Shown: positions 16,242 to 23,789, counted from the stretch's first letter. The stretch is 35,899 bases of DNA from UBA2658 sp964617335 (GCA_964617335.1 CAZTXG010000018.1:1-35899); one strand, 5' to 3'. A program made the numbers and translations. Notes: generated by a model from the sequence alone, not told the origin.

Positions 16242-17738
16242 TTAGTTTTCCTTTGCCCAGCCAAAGCTGCATTTAACGGCGCGATCCCAGCCTCTGACCA
16301 TTTCTTCACGCTTTTCCATGTCGATTTCAGGGGTGAACACCCGGTCGATTGCCCAGTTTTCTAAAACATCCTCTTTGTTCTTCCAATAACCCACCGCAAG
16401 CCCAGCTAGGTAGGCTGCCCCCATGGCAGTTGTTTCCACACATTTTGGTCTGTGAACCGGCGCTTGAATAAAGTTTGACTGCATTTGCATAAGAAGGTTG
16501 TTTGAGGAGGCCCCGCCGTCAACCTTTAAAGCCGCAAGTTCTATGCCGGAGTCTGCCTTCATGGCCTCAAGCACGTCGTTTGTCTGAAAGGCAAGGCTTT
16601 CAAGAGTTGCACGAATTATATGGTATTTATTAACCCCTCGGGTAAGCCCCACTATGGTTCCTCTGGCATACTGATCCCAGTATGGAGCGCCAAGTCCTGT
16701 AAAAGCGGGAACCACATAGCAGCCATTGGTGTCTAAAACCTTGCCTGCCATATATTCACTGTCGGAGCTGCTGTCAATGAGCTTCATTTCGTCACGAAGC
16801 CACTGGATGGCAGCCCCCGCGACGAAGATGGAGCCTTCAAGGGCATATTGCACCTTGCCGTCAAGGCCCCAAGCAATAGTAGTTACAAGACCGTTTTTGG
16901 AAAACACCGGCTTTTCCCCTGTGTTCATAAGTAAAAAGCAGCCTGTGCCGTAAGTGTTTTTCGCCTCTCCTGCCTTAAAGCAGGTCTGTCCGAACAAAGC
17001 CGCCTGCTGGTCGCCGGCAGCCCCGCTTATTTTTATAGCACCGCCAAAAAGGGCGGGCACCGTTTCCCCGTAAACAGCACTGGAGGGCATGGCCTTGGGC
17101 AGCATAGCTTTGGGGATATCCATTTCCTCTAGGATTTCATCGTCCCAGTCAAGGGTGTTTATATTAAAAAGCATTGTGCGGGAAGCGTTTGAGTAATCTG
17201 TCACATGGACTTTTCCCCCCGTAAGCTTCCAGATAAGCCATGTTTCAATGGTGCCGAAAATTATTTCGCCCTTTTCCCCACGGCTTCGTGCCTCCGGCAC
17301 ATTGTCAAGAATCCATTTAAGCTTTGTGCCGGAAAAATAAGCGTCAATTACAAGGCCTGTTTTCCGGCGGAAAGTATCTACCAAGCCCTTTTCTTTAAGG
17401 CTGTCGCAGTATTCACTGGTTCTTCTGCACTGCCAGACGATAGCGTTATAAATAGGCTCTCCTGTGTTTTTATCCCAGACAACCGTTGTTTCACGCTGAT
17501 TTGTAATGCCTATGGCCGCAATGTCCTCTGCCGCCGCTCCGATTTTGCTCATAGCCTCCACGGCAACGCCCAACTGGGTTGCCCAAATTTCGTTGGCATC
17601 ATGCTCCACCCAGCCGGGCTTTGGAAAGTGCTGGTTAAATTCTTTTTGGGAAGCGCTGCAAACCTCGCCTTTTTCGTTGAATAAGATGCAACGATTACTG
17701 GTTGTACCTGCGTCCAGAGCCATCACATACCTTGCCAT
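16242..17738 (-). CDS. glpK: Glycerol kinase
   Basis: 498 residues, full length for the FGGY kinase GlpK. It phosphorylates glycerol to glycerol 3-phosphate with ATP. Motifs are DAGTTSNRCILF at the N-terminus, GITNQRETTVVWD (about 77), the glycerol-contacting WQCRRT (about 103), AGDQQAALFGQ (about 243), FTGLGAPYWD (about 310) and DGGASSNN (about 405). The ATG follows TTGGAGG. It is the second gene of the glp operon, 55 bases after glpP. I see no glpF facilitator gene in the window. Confidence 0.98.
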   Translation of the reverse strand: MARYVMALDAGTTSNRCILFNEKGEVCSASQKEFNQHFPKPGWVEHDANEIWATQLGVAVEAMSKIGAAAEDIAAIGITNQRETTVVWDKNTGEPIYNAIVWQCRRTSEYCDSLKEKGLVDTFRRKTGLVIDAYFSGTKLKWILDNVPEARSRGEKGEIIFGTIETWLIWKLTGGKVHVTDYSNASRTMLFNINTLDWDDEILEEMDIPKAMLPKAMPSSAVYGETVPALFGGAIKISGAAGDQQAALFGQTCFKAGEAKNTYGTGCFLLMNTGEKPVFSKNGLVTTIAWGLDGKVQYALEGSIFVAGAAIQWLRDEMKLIDSSSDSEYMAGKVLDTNGCYVVPAFTGLGAPYWDQYARGTIVGLTRGVNKYHIIRATLESLAFQTNDVLEAMKADSGIELAALKVDGGASSNNLLMQMQSNFIQAPVHRPKCVETTAMGAAYLAGLAVGYWKNKEDVLENWAIDRVFTPEIDMEKREEMVRGWDRAVKCSFGWAKEN

Positions 17739-17793
17739 GAATTAAACCTCCAAATATAATGTAGCCTCGCCCTTTAGCGTGGAAAAAATCATA

Positions 17794-18363
17794 CTAAAAT
17801 GTCCAAACCACAGGGTTTGTGGTGGAAACGGAAATGGCCCCTGAATCCAGAGCGTGAACCACGTCTTCTTTTTCCGCTATAAGCCCGCCGGCAATAACCG
17901 GAACCTTCACACTTTTGCTTACTTTGCGGATAATCTTTGGCATAAGCCCCGGCAAAATTTCAATACAATCCGGAGAAACATTGTCAAGCTGCCTTTGGAT
18001 ATTCGATAAGGCCATAGAATCCAAAAGGAAAAAGCGCATTATGGATTTTAGCCCCAGCTCCTGAGCCCTTTTTATGAGCTGAGGTCTTGTGGATATTATC
18101 CCGTCTGCCCTTGTGTTTTTTGCCACATAATCCACAACAATTTCCTTTGCGCTAAGGCCGCTTATTAAATCCACATGGATAAAGGCAAGCTTTCCTGCAT
18201 CTTTGGTTTTTATTGTAATATCTTGCAGGCTGCATATATCACCAAAGAGGATAAAAACAATTTTTATATCCGGAAGCTGGCAGCATTTTTCAAGCCCCTG
18301 CATATCCTTTACAGCTGCTATTATCGGATTCTTCTCCAAAATACGAAATAAGCTCTCGTCCAT
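17794..18363 (-). CDS. glpP: Glycerol uptake operon antiterminator
   Basis: 189 residues, the family length. GlpP binds the leader RNA of glycerol genes when glycerol 3-phosphate is present and stops premature termination. It has a TIM-barrel-like fold, with typical segments FIHVDLISGLSA (about 64), IISTRPQLIKRAQELG (about 92), DCIEILPGLMPKII (about 133) and VPVIAGGLI (about 155). The ATG follows AAAGGAGG. It leads the operon behind a leader with a terminator hairpin, which suggests autoregulation through that leader. Confidence 0.93.
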   Translation of the reverse strand: MDESLFRILEKNPIIAAVKDMQGLEKCCQLPDIKIVFILFGDICSLQDITIKTKDAGKLAFIHVDLISGLSAKEIVVDYVAKNTRADGIISTRPQLIKRAQELGLKSIMRFFLLDSMALSNIQRQLDNVSPDCIEILPGLMPKIIRKVSKSVKVPVIAGGLIAEKEDVVHALDSGAISVSTTNPVVWTF

Positions 18364-18455
18364 TTTTAGCCCAGCCTCCTTTGTAAATAGCGGCCTTTTG
18401 CCGCCTATAGCCCTATGGAAAACTTCGCCTGAAGCCCCTTGTTTAAGCTTTAATT

Positions 18456-18498
18456 AAAAAAGCACAGGCTATCCCGACATCTCTGCCGGAACAAGCTG
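18456..18498 (-). terminator. Leader terminator before glpP, probable GlpP target
   Basis: In minus-strand RNA, UUCCGGCA and UGUCGGGA (complement of 18484-18491 and 18472-18479) pair with G-U wobbles around a GAGA tetraloop. A second helix (18465-18470 with 18494-18498) extends it, and six U follow (18456-18461). It lies between the promoter (18536-18564) and glpP, where a GlpP-controlled attenuator is expected. Confidence 0.65.
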
Positions 18499-18535
18499 CA
18501 CTCATTCACTCCATAAGTTTTCATATGTATAACAA

Positions 18536-18564
18536 AATATATCACTATCTCTATCATTTAGCAA
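18536..18564 (-). promoter_or_regulatory. glp operon promoter
   Basis: On the minus strand TTGCTA (18559-18564) and TATATT (18536-18541) are 17 bases apart. The leader to the glpP start is about 165 bases long and contains the terminator-like hairpin. Confidence 0.65.
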
Positions 18565-18734
18565 GGGTTTCATTGGTCTTTTTTCAGTATTTTTAGAATT
18601 TTTGAGGTTTTGTTAACACTTGTTTGCTTCTCATGTCCTCTGTTCTTTAAAAACAAATAGTGGATTTCCTGCCGTTTTGCCTTAAAATTATACCTATTTG
18701 GCAAAATCCGCATATAATGCTTGGGGTGATAATT

Positions 18735-18947
18735 ATGGACCCGTGTACCTTAAACGTGTTTATAGCGGCCTTGACCAATCATTTTTACACAACTTTATCA
18801 AGGGATGATTTCATTTCCCTTGGAATTGTATTACGTGAATTAAGCAAAACCATGCTTAACACCTTGGTTTATGAGGATTTTTGCCGTCCGCCGGAAAAAG
18901 TTTCAACAGAGGAAATAGAGGACTTGGAAATTGCTGACTTAGACTAA
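18735..18947 (+). CDS. Small protein, DUF6774-like
   Basis: 70 residues from the ATG at 18735, which follows TTGGGGTGAT. The frame runs further upstream to 18660, but without a ribosome site. The start MDPCTLNVFIAALTNHF and the SRDDFISLGIVLRELSKTM segment resemble small clostridial proteins of the DUF6774 type (MxPC start, helical, a 'LSDDEL..L' turn), from memory and not checked. The C-terminus is very acidic (EEIEDLEIADLD). There is no signal peptide or membrane segment. The function is unknown. A TATAAT at about 18714 is a possible -10. Confidence 0.65.
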   Translation: MDPCTLNVFIAALTNHFYTTLSRDDFISLGIVLRELSKTMLNTLVYEDFCRPPEKVSTEEIEDLEIADLD

Positions 18948-19041
18948 AACATCTAAAATATCTCTATCCATCTAAGCCTGAGCCTTATACATATTTTTCT
19001 GCGGCCTTTATGGAAAAGCCTATGTTGGATAAAATTACCTC

Positions 19042-19070
19042 TTGTTTTACTTGTTACAAATAGTTACAAT
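19042..19070 (+). promoter_or_regulatory. Promoter of the SleB-like hydrolase gene
   Basis: TTGTTT (19042-19047) and TACAAT (19065-19070) are 17 bases apart, 23 bases before the ATG. The leader is therefore very short and consists mostly of the AAGGAGG ribosome site. A sporulation sigma factor cannot be excluded. Confidence 0.45.
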
Positions 19071-19093
19071 ATCCAAAACCAAGGAGGTTCTTT

Positions 19094-19900
19094 ATGTTTA
19101 AAAAATTCCTTACATTTATTTTTGCCGCAATGCTCATTTTTTCTCTTTCCCCTAGGGCGGCCGCTGTTTCCCTTTCGATGGACAGCAATGAAATAAGTCA
19201 AGATGTCTGCCTTATAAACGGTACTACATATGTGCCCATAAGGTCCGTAAGCGAGGCCCTATCCCCCGGTGCCCAGGTTTCTTGGGAAGGAGGCAGGGCA
19301 ATAGTCAAAACATCTAAGCTTGCGGTAACGGCCCGCCCCGGCGACTGTTATATAGAGGCAAACGGGCGTATGCTTTATGTGCCGTATGGCGTAAAACTTA
19401 TTAAGGGCCGAACACTTATTCCGGTTCGTGTCCTCGCAAAGGCCTTTGGGGCCGAGGTCAGCTGGGATGCAGCCGCCGAAAGGGCAGACCTTACAAGGGG
19501 CAGCGGCAGCATACTATCCGGCGGGCAATTTTATAACAGCGACAGTGTTTACTGGCTGTCTCGGATTATAAACGCCGAAAGTGAAGGTGAGTCTCTCTCC
19601 GGAAAGATTGCCGTAGGTAATGTTATATTAAACAGGACGAACAATCCTTCATATCCCGACACAATTTATGAAGTCATTTTTGATAATAAATGGGGTGTTC
19701 AATTTACTCCCACAGTCAATGGAAGCATATATAATGAGCCTTCCGCCGAAAGCGTTTTAGCTGCCAAGCTCTGCCTTGACGGGGCATCAGCGGCAGGTGA
19801 CAGCCTTTACTTTTTAAATCCTCAAATCGCCACAAGCCTTTGGATAAGCCAAAGCTGCGTCTATGTTACAACTATTGGAAACCACGTTTTTTATGCTTAA
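19094..19900 (+). CDS. Exported SleB-family cell wall hydrolase with copper-amine-oxidase-like N domain
   Basis: 268 residues. A signal peptide occupies residues 1-24 (ends RAAAV). Residues about 27-138 are a copper amine oxidase N-terminal-like module, with INGTTYVPIRSVSEALS and LIKGRTLIPVRVLAKAFG, two copies of the usual 'VPxRxxxEAxG' element. Residues about 150-268 are the Hydrolase_2/SleB catalytic domain, with SRIINAESEGESLSGKIAVG and VILNR, and the expected catalytic glutamate in NAESEGE. SleB enzymes are lytic transglycosylases of spore cortex, and relatives also act on vegetative walls. The gene is monocistronic, with AAGGAGG before its ATG. Confidence 0.92.
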   Translation: MFKKFLTFIFAAMLIFSLSPRAAAVSLSMDSNEISQDVCLINGTTYVPIRSVSEALSPGAQVSWEGGRAIVKTSKLAVTARPGDCYIEANGRMLYVPYGVKLIKGRTLIPVRVLAKAFGAEVSWDAAAERADLTRGSGSILSGGQFYNSDSVYWLSRIINAESEGESLSGKIAVGNVILNRTNNPSYPDTIYEVIFDNKWGVQFTPTVNGSIYNEPSAESVLAAKLCLDGASAAGDSLYFLNPQIATSLWISQSCVYVTTIGNHVFYA

Positions 19901-19950
19901 AACTTTATGCTTTCTAAAGAAGATTTCTTTTTTTGAGCAGACCCTTTCAC

Positions 19951-19987
19951 TTGACACAAAGAGCATAAAAGGGTATTCTAAAAATAC
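19951..19987 (+). promoter_or_regulatory. ArsR gene promoter overlapped by a palindrome
   Basis: Consensus TTGACA (19951-19956) and TATTCT (19974-19979) have a 17-base spacer. The inverted repeat GTATT-CTAAA-AATAC (19973-19987) covers the -10 box. That is where a self-repressing ArsR protein would be expected to bind. The leader to the start codon is about 120 bases. Confidence 0.6.
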
Positions 19988-20105
19988 GCTAAGTATATGC
20001 TGACAGTTTATACTCAAGTCTGTTTTAACCTTAGCTTTTACGAAAAAAAGCATGATGCCGAGGTCTTCAGGATAATGCTCATTAATATTCCGGAGGTTCT
20101 TTTGC

Positions 20106-20492
20106 TTGGAGGATTTTTTGTTAGTGATGAAGGCGCTTTCTGATGAAACCCGCCTTAAAATACTTGACCTTTTGCTAAACTATGATTTCTGCGTGGGAGC
20201 CCTTTCAAGGCAGATAGGAGTTTCCGAAGCCGCCGTTTCCCAGCACCTTCGTGTGCTGCGCAAGGCAGGTCTGGTAAGCGGTGAAAAAAGAGGGTATTAC
20301 ACCCATTATGACGTAAATAGAGAGCTTGTTGGCGAAGCTGCCAAGACCTTGCATGGTATCGCCTCTTTAAAAGGCCCCCGTAAAGGCTGCAAGCAGCACC
20401 TTACAGGAAACCATTTGTACTGCGCCAATAAAAATCCGGAGCTTTTAAAAAGTCCGGGATCGGCGCCCGAGGAAACCGCCGGCAGTGTATAG
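20106..20492 (+). CDS. ArsR-family transcriptional regulator
   Basis: 128 residues from a TTG start 9 bases after GGAGG (20092-20096). The next in-frame ATG (20127) is too far from a ribosome site and would remove part of helix 1. The winged helix covers about residues 5-90: VMKALSDETRLKILDLLL, then the recognition helix VSEAAVSQHLRVLRKAGLV and wing GEKRGYYTHYDV. C30 lies before the recognition helix, and two more cysteines (GCKQHL and LYCANK) lie in a 35-residue tail, so metal or redox sensing is possible (inference). No metal transporter gene is adjacent. A strong promoter with an overlapping palindrome precedes it and a terminator follows. Confidence 0.9.
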   Translation: MEDFLLVMKALSDETRLKILDLLLNYDFCVGALSRQIGVSEAAVSQHLRVLRKAGLVSGEKRGYYTHYDVNRELVGEAAKTLHGIASLKGPRKGCKQHLTGNHLYCANKNPELLKSPGSAPEETAGSV

Positions 20493-20512
20493 CTGCTCAT
20501 CTTATGCTCAAT

Positions 20513-20553
20513 AGGGCCAAGCCTGTTATGGTTCGGCCCTTTTCTTTCTTTTA
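20513..20553 (+). terminator. ArsR gene terminator
   Basis: AGGGCCAAGCC (20513-20523) and GGTTCGGCCCT (20530-20540) form an 11-position stem with one mismatch and one G-U pair, followed by TTTCTTTCTTTTATT. Confidence 0.85.
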
Positions 20554-20679
20554 TTCCAAAAAGCCTGCACGCAAGTTTTTTTGAGCATGCTCATTCGCAT
20601 CCCGTACTTTGCCGCGATTTTGCTTGGTATCACAGGCCCTTTATCTTATTTTTTCAGCCTCTTTGTCCCCTGTGCCCAT

Positions 20680-20708
20680 TTGACTTTAGAGCATAATCAG
20701 TGTATGAT
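20680..20708 (+). promoter_or_regulatory. Promoter of the second phosphodiesterase
   Basis: TTGACT (20680-20685) and TATGAT (20703-20708) with a 17-base spacer, 55 bases before the start codon. The stretch 20554-20679 before it holds no gene or other feature I can see. Confidence 0.75.
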
Positions 20709-20763
20709 TTACAGATACTAGAAGTTAGGAATAACGCGTCCAATTACTATGAGGTGGATATTT

Positions 20764-21591
20764 ATGTTTAAACCTTCAAAATTAATAATTCCCTTTGCGG
20801 CAGTTGCCGGCGCTTCGGCAGCCCTTATCTGCCTTACAAAACCCGCAAAAGCCACAAAGGAGCAAAAAGCTCCCTTTTGGGGGCGCAACTTCGCCCACAG
20901 GGGGCTTTTCAGCCCCGATCAGTTTATCCCCGAAAATTCCCTTGGGGCCTTCGAGCTTGCAGCCGATTCCGGCTATGGCGTCGAGCTGGATGTGCGGCTT
21001 ACGGCAGATGACAGAATAGTTGTTTTCCATGATGACAGCCTAGAACGGGTCTGCGATGCCGAGGGCAGCGTTGAAGACAGCACTTGGGCGGAAATAAAAA
21101 ATCTTCCCCTATACGAATCTGATGAATACATTCCCCTTCTAAGCGACGTTTTAAATGTCGTCGGCGGGAGAAGCCCTATAATAATAGAAATTAAGCCCAC
21201 AGACCGCAGGCAAGAGCTTTGCGAGCGCCTTTTGGAATTTATCCGCAGCTACAAAGGCGAAATTTGCGTCCAGAGCTTTGACCCCAAGATACTTTCATGG
21301 TTTAAGAAAAACGCACCGGATATTTTGCGTGGTCAGCTTTCCCAGCCTGCCGGCGATTTTGGCCCTGATGTTTCCTTGGTAAAGGCCTTCGCTCTGGGAA
21401 ATCTTCTTACAAACTTTATTTCCCGCCCCCATTTTGTATCATACAAAATAGGCAAAAAACCCCTGCTTGTAAAGCTGTGCTATGCCCTTGGGGCTATGAA
21501 GCTTGCCTTCACCGCCCGCGACCCCTCACCGGAAGGAGCAAACGACGCTGTTATCTTCGAGCATTTTACCCCCGCTCCGAAGTATAAGTAA
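20764..21591 (+). CDS. Membrane-anchored glycerophosphodiester phosphodiesterase (second copy)
   Basis: 275 residues from the ATG at 20764. The in-frame ATG at 20749 overlaps the GAGGTGG ribosome site and is unlikely. Residues 6-25 form a membrane segment or uncleaved signal. The GDPD barrel follows, with FAHRGLFS (about 43), IPENSLGAFELA, VELDVRLT, VVFHDDSLERVCD and PIIIEIKPT. It yields glycerol 3-phosphate from deacylated phospholipids or teichoic-acid fragments. It is a paralogue of the gene at 11705-12541, and the two bracket the glp operon. Transcribed alone from its own promoter. Confidence 0.93.
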   Translation: MFKPSKLIIPFAAVAGASAALICLTKPAKATKEQKAPFWGRNFAHRGLFSPDQFIPENSLGAFELAADSGYGVELDVRLTADDRIVVFHDDSLERVCDAEGSVEDSTWAEIKNLPLYESDEYIPLLSDVLNVVGGRSPIIIEIKPTDRRQELCERLLEFIRSYKGEICVQSFDPKILSWFKKNAPDILRGQLSQPAGDFGPDVSLVKAFALGNLLTNFISRPHFVSYKIGKKPLLVKLCYALGAMKLAFTARDPSPEGANDAVIFEHFTPAPKYK

Positions 21592-21731
21592 AAACATTTC
21601 AATTACCCCGAAGGCTTTTGACAGGCAGCTTGTTTCGGAGTTTATAAAACAAACCCCAGGGCAGAAGCTTTCTTTATTTTCCTTATATTTATGATGGTCT
21701 AATTTAATAAAATCATTAGTTTCCCGAATAT

Positions 21732-21773
21732 AAAAAAAGCATGAAAACCTTTTCCGGTTTTCATGCTTTTTTT
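21732..21773. terminator. Strong bidirectional terminator
   Basis: A perfect 18-bp stem (21732-21749 with 21756-21773) containing GCATGAAAACC/GGTTTTCATGC and flanked by A7/T7. It ends the phosphodiesterase transcript on the plus strand and could stop minus-strand read-through. Confidence 0.93.
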
Positions 21774-21865
21774 CACGGCTTTCAGCCGAGTGCCGCAGAT
21801 TTTGCCTGCTGTAAAAGGACTTGCCATCATGGCTGTAGCTTAAAATAAAACAGGCCCGCAGTCAT

Positions 21866-21903
21866 AAATAAAAATCCGACTCCTAAGCTGATTTTGGAGA
21901 CGG
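21866..21903 (-). terminator. Terminator of the 53-residue gene
   Basis: On the minus strand CCGTCTCC and GGAGTCGG (complement of 21896-21903 and 21876-21883) form a stem with one mismatch, followed by ATTTTTATTT. It lies directly after the stop of the small gene. Confidence 0.7.
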
Positions 21904-21912
21904 AGCATAATT

Positions 21913-22074
21913 TTAGCCTTCCAGCAGCTTGTCAACTTCTTCTTTTATGGAGTTGTATCCGGTTTTCCACTTTTCAGCGGCCTCGGTGTCACCCTTGGCA
22001 ACTGATTTTAAGTAGTAACTTCGATACACCTGCGACTTGCTCCTAAGCAAGCCAATTCTAGCTTCTCTAGTCAT
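21913..22074 (-). CDS. Small basic/acidic cytoplasmic protein, 53 residues
   Basis: ATG at 22074 follows AGGAGG with an ideal gap, the frame is open for 53 codons, and a terminator follows. The protein begins MTREARIGLLRSKSQVYRSY and ends in EEVDKLLEG. It is highly charged, looks alpha-helical, and has no signal peptide, cysteine or membrane segment. AAEKWKTGYNSIKEEVDKL could form an amphipathic helix. I recognise no family. A TATAAT on the minus strand (22095-22100) may be its -10, though the leader would then be only about 15 bases. Confidence 0.75.
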   Translation of the reverse strand: MTREARIGLLRSKSQVYRSYYLKSVAKGDTEAAEKWKTGYNSIKEEVDKLLEG

Positions 22075-22286
22075 TGTTATGCACCTCCTATTTAATTATA
22101 ACATATGAGGTCAAATTTTTGATAAATTAATACGTTTTTAATGTCTTTTGTAAAATAAAAAAGGGATTTTGGGTAAAAAAGTGCAGCCTGTGTTTTCTCT
22201 CATTGAAAAATGGCAGGCTTTATGTTCAGCATAAATGCCGCCGCTCCCTTGCTTTTGAAGATTTTAGGAGCATTTTAGTCCAAATA

Positions 22287-22339
22287 AAGAACAAATCCGA
22301 ACCTTTCACCGACAGAAAACCTGCCTTGAACGGTTCGGA
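22287..22339 (-). terminator. tRNA-Val terminator
   Basis: On the minus strand TCCGAACC and GGTTCGGA (complement of 22332-22339 and 22296-22303) form a perfect 8-bp stem with a 28-base loop, followed by TTTGTTCTTTATTT. It starts 11 bases after the tRNA. Confidence 0.65.
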
Positions 22340-22350
22340 CCATATGTGTT

Positions 22351-22426
22351 TGGTGGACGATACAGGACTTGAACCTGTGGCCTCCCGCACGTCAAGCGGA
22401 TGCGCTACCAGCTGCGCCAATCGTCC
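22351..22426 (-). tRNA. tRNA-Val (anticodon GAC)
   Basis: A 76-base cloverleaf on the minus strand with encoded CCA. Acceptor GGACGAT/ATCGTCC, D-arm GCGC/GCGC with TGGTA in the loop, anticodon stem TCCGC/GCGGG around TTGACGT (anticodon GAC), T-arm ACAGG/CCTGT around TTCAAGT, and discriminator A. Overlapping reading frames here are artefacts. Confidence 0.96.
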
Positions 22427-22443
22427 AATTGTCAGCGAAAGTT

Positions 22444-22473
22444 ATTCTACACTATAAGAAGGAGCTTTGTCAA
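22444..22473 (-). promoter_or_regulatory. tRNA-Val promoter
   Basis: On the minus strand TTGACA (22468-22473) and TAGAAT (22444-22449) are 18 bases apart, 17 bases before the tRNA. Confidence 0.75.
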
Positions 22474-22526
22474 GAGGGATTTTAGAAATCTCCCTTTGCT
22501 TTCTTTTAGGTTAAAAAGCAGCTTTA

Positions 22527-23093
22527 CTACATCAGACTTTCTATAAGCTCCCTTATAATACCAATAACACCGCAGGCTAAAATTGTTGGAATTACTCCGG
22601 TTTTCCATTTTCTTAGTACGAAAAAAACTCCGAGGGCAAGAACTGCCGAAAACAAATCTAAGGTATTTAATGAAAGGGCGGTCTCCCCCCAAAGGGCCTG
22701 AATTAATATGTCCACGGCGGCAAGACCAATAAGAGCTACAACTCCGGGCTTTAAACCGGAGAGAATGTCCTGCATAAAAGTGAGTTTTCTGTATTTTCTA
22801 TAGATGAAATATAAAATTGTAACCACTATAAAAGGCGGCAGAACAAAGCCGAGGGTAGCAAGAACAGCACCTAAAGGTCCTGCGGTTTTTATGCCTACAA
22901 AGCTTGCGGAATTTATGGCTATAGGCCCCGGTGTCACCTGTGAAATTGTTAAAAGGTCGGAAAACTCGGTCATTGTGAGCCACTGGTTTTTCTCAACACA
23001 TTGCTGGGAAATAAGAGGTAAAACCGCATAGCCGCCGCCAAAGGCCAAAGCTCCTATATATAAAAAGTTTAGAAATAGCTTAAGGTATATCAA
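22527..23093 (-). CDS. Half-size chromate transporter (CHR family), second subunit
   Basis: 188 residues with about five or six membrane segments, half the length of a two-domain ChrA. Family marks are the N-terminal FLNFLYIGALAFGGGYAVLP, the TEFSDLLTISQVTPGPIAINSA motif (about 43-64) and the FVGIKTAGPLGAVLATLGF segment. Short CHR proteins come in pairs encoded by adjacent genes and act together. They are proposed chromate/sulfate exchangers, but the real substrate in anaerobes is unclear. Its ATG overlaps the stop of the upstream partner by 4 bases. Confidence 0.93.
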   Translation of the reverse strand: MIYLKLFLNFLYIGALAFGGGYAVLPLISQQCVEKNQWLTMTEFSDLLTISQVTPGPIAINSASFVGIKTAGPLGAVLATLGFVLPPFIVVTILYFIYRKYRKLTFMQDILSGLKPGVVALIGLAAVDILIQALWGETALSLNTLDLFSAVLALGVFFVLRKWKTGVIPTILACGVIGIIRELIESLM

Positions 23094-23665
23094 AGCTTTT
23101 TCCTCCTGCGCCTTAAAATTGTTCCCATGATTACGCCTGCCATGCCGCAGGAAATTATTATAAATGCAGCATTAATATCCAGAAGAAAAGCCGCCAAAAA
23201 GGCAAGAACCATAATGACTATGGATGATTTTTCTTTATTTTTAAAATATGGGGCTGCCATGGAAAAAACCGTGTCTGCGATAACCGCGGCAACTCCGGCT
23301 CTCATTCCCCTAAAGGCGGCGGACACATATCTGTTGTCCCGTATTATTTCGTAAAAATAGCTTATTACCGACAAAATGAGAAGAGGCGGCAAGGCCGTTC
23401 CCAAAACTGCACAAACTGCCCCCCAAAAGCCAAGGAGCCTATAGCCCATAAGAGCCGAGGTGTTTATGACCATTGCCCCGGGGGCAGACTGTCCAAGAGC
23501 CGTAAACTCTGTAAGCTCCGCCTCGCTTATCCAGTCAAGCTTTTTCACAAAGCGCTCCCGCATAAGGGGAATCATCACATAACCTCCGCCGATGGTAAAG
23601 GCCGAAATCGTAAAAGTGTGCACAAAAATTGCCCAATGTGAAAGCTTTGATATGTTTCTTCCCAA
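23090..23665 (-). CDS. Half-size chromate transporter (CHR family), first subunit
   Basis: 191 residues, membrane protein. Marks are FVHTFTISAFTIGGGYVMIPLM, the ELTEFTALGQSAPGAMVINTSAL motif (about 45-67) and LLGFWGAVCAVLGTALPP. It pairs with the following CHR gene (4-base overlap), and the two differ enough to be distinct subunits. The ATG follows GAGAGGAG. A perfect 16-bp palindrome lies 24 bases upstream and may be an operator. The zinc-ribbon gene is 124 bases further upstream, separated by a strong hairpin. Confidence 0.93.
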   Translation of the reverse strand: MGRNISKLSHWAIFVHTFTISAFTIGGGYVMIPLMRERFVKKLDWISEAELTEFTALGQSAPGAMVINTSALMGYRLLGFWGAVCAVLGTALPPLLILSVISYFYEIIRDNRYVSAAFRGMRAGVAAVIADTVFSMAAPYFKNKEKSSIVIMVLAFLAAFLLDINAAFIIISCGMAGVIMGTILRRRRKKL

Positions 23666-23688
23666 GGTTTTCTCCTCTCCGAGAGCTT

Positions 23689-23704
23689 ATACAAATATTT
23701 GTAT
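23689..23704. promoter_or_regulatory. Perfect 16-bp palindrome before the chromate transporter genes
   Basis: ATACAAATATTTGTAT is fully self-complementary and lies 24 bases before the first CHR gene. It contains a TATAAG-like -10 (minus strand) at its edge. The form TACAAATATTTGTA resembles the operators of MarR-family dimers such as OhrR, but no regulator gene is adjacent. Confidence 0.5.
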
Positions 23705-23734
23705 TCTCCGGCTTCCTTAAAAGCCTAAAACATC

Positions 23735-23770
23735 CACAGCGGCGGAGGAGAAGCCCCCGCCGCCGCCGTG
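23735..23770 (-). terminator. GC-rich terminator-like hairpin after the zinc-ribbon gene
   Basis: CACAGCGGCGG (23735-23745) and CCGCCGCCGTG (23760-23770) form an 11-bp stem with a G-U pair in minus-strand RNA, followed by GATGTTTTAGG. The T-run is short. It probably separates the zinc-ribbon gene from the chromate transporter pair. Confidence 0.6.
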
Positions 23771-23789
23771 TGTAGTTGTTTTAAAGGGT

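Noticed and set aside
22226..22420. Minus-strand frame beginning MAQLVAHPLDVREATGSSPV
   Set aside because: It is the well-known false translation of a tRNA gene, here tRNA-Val at 22351-22426.
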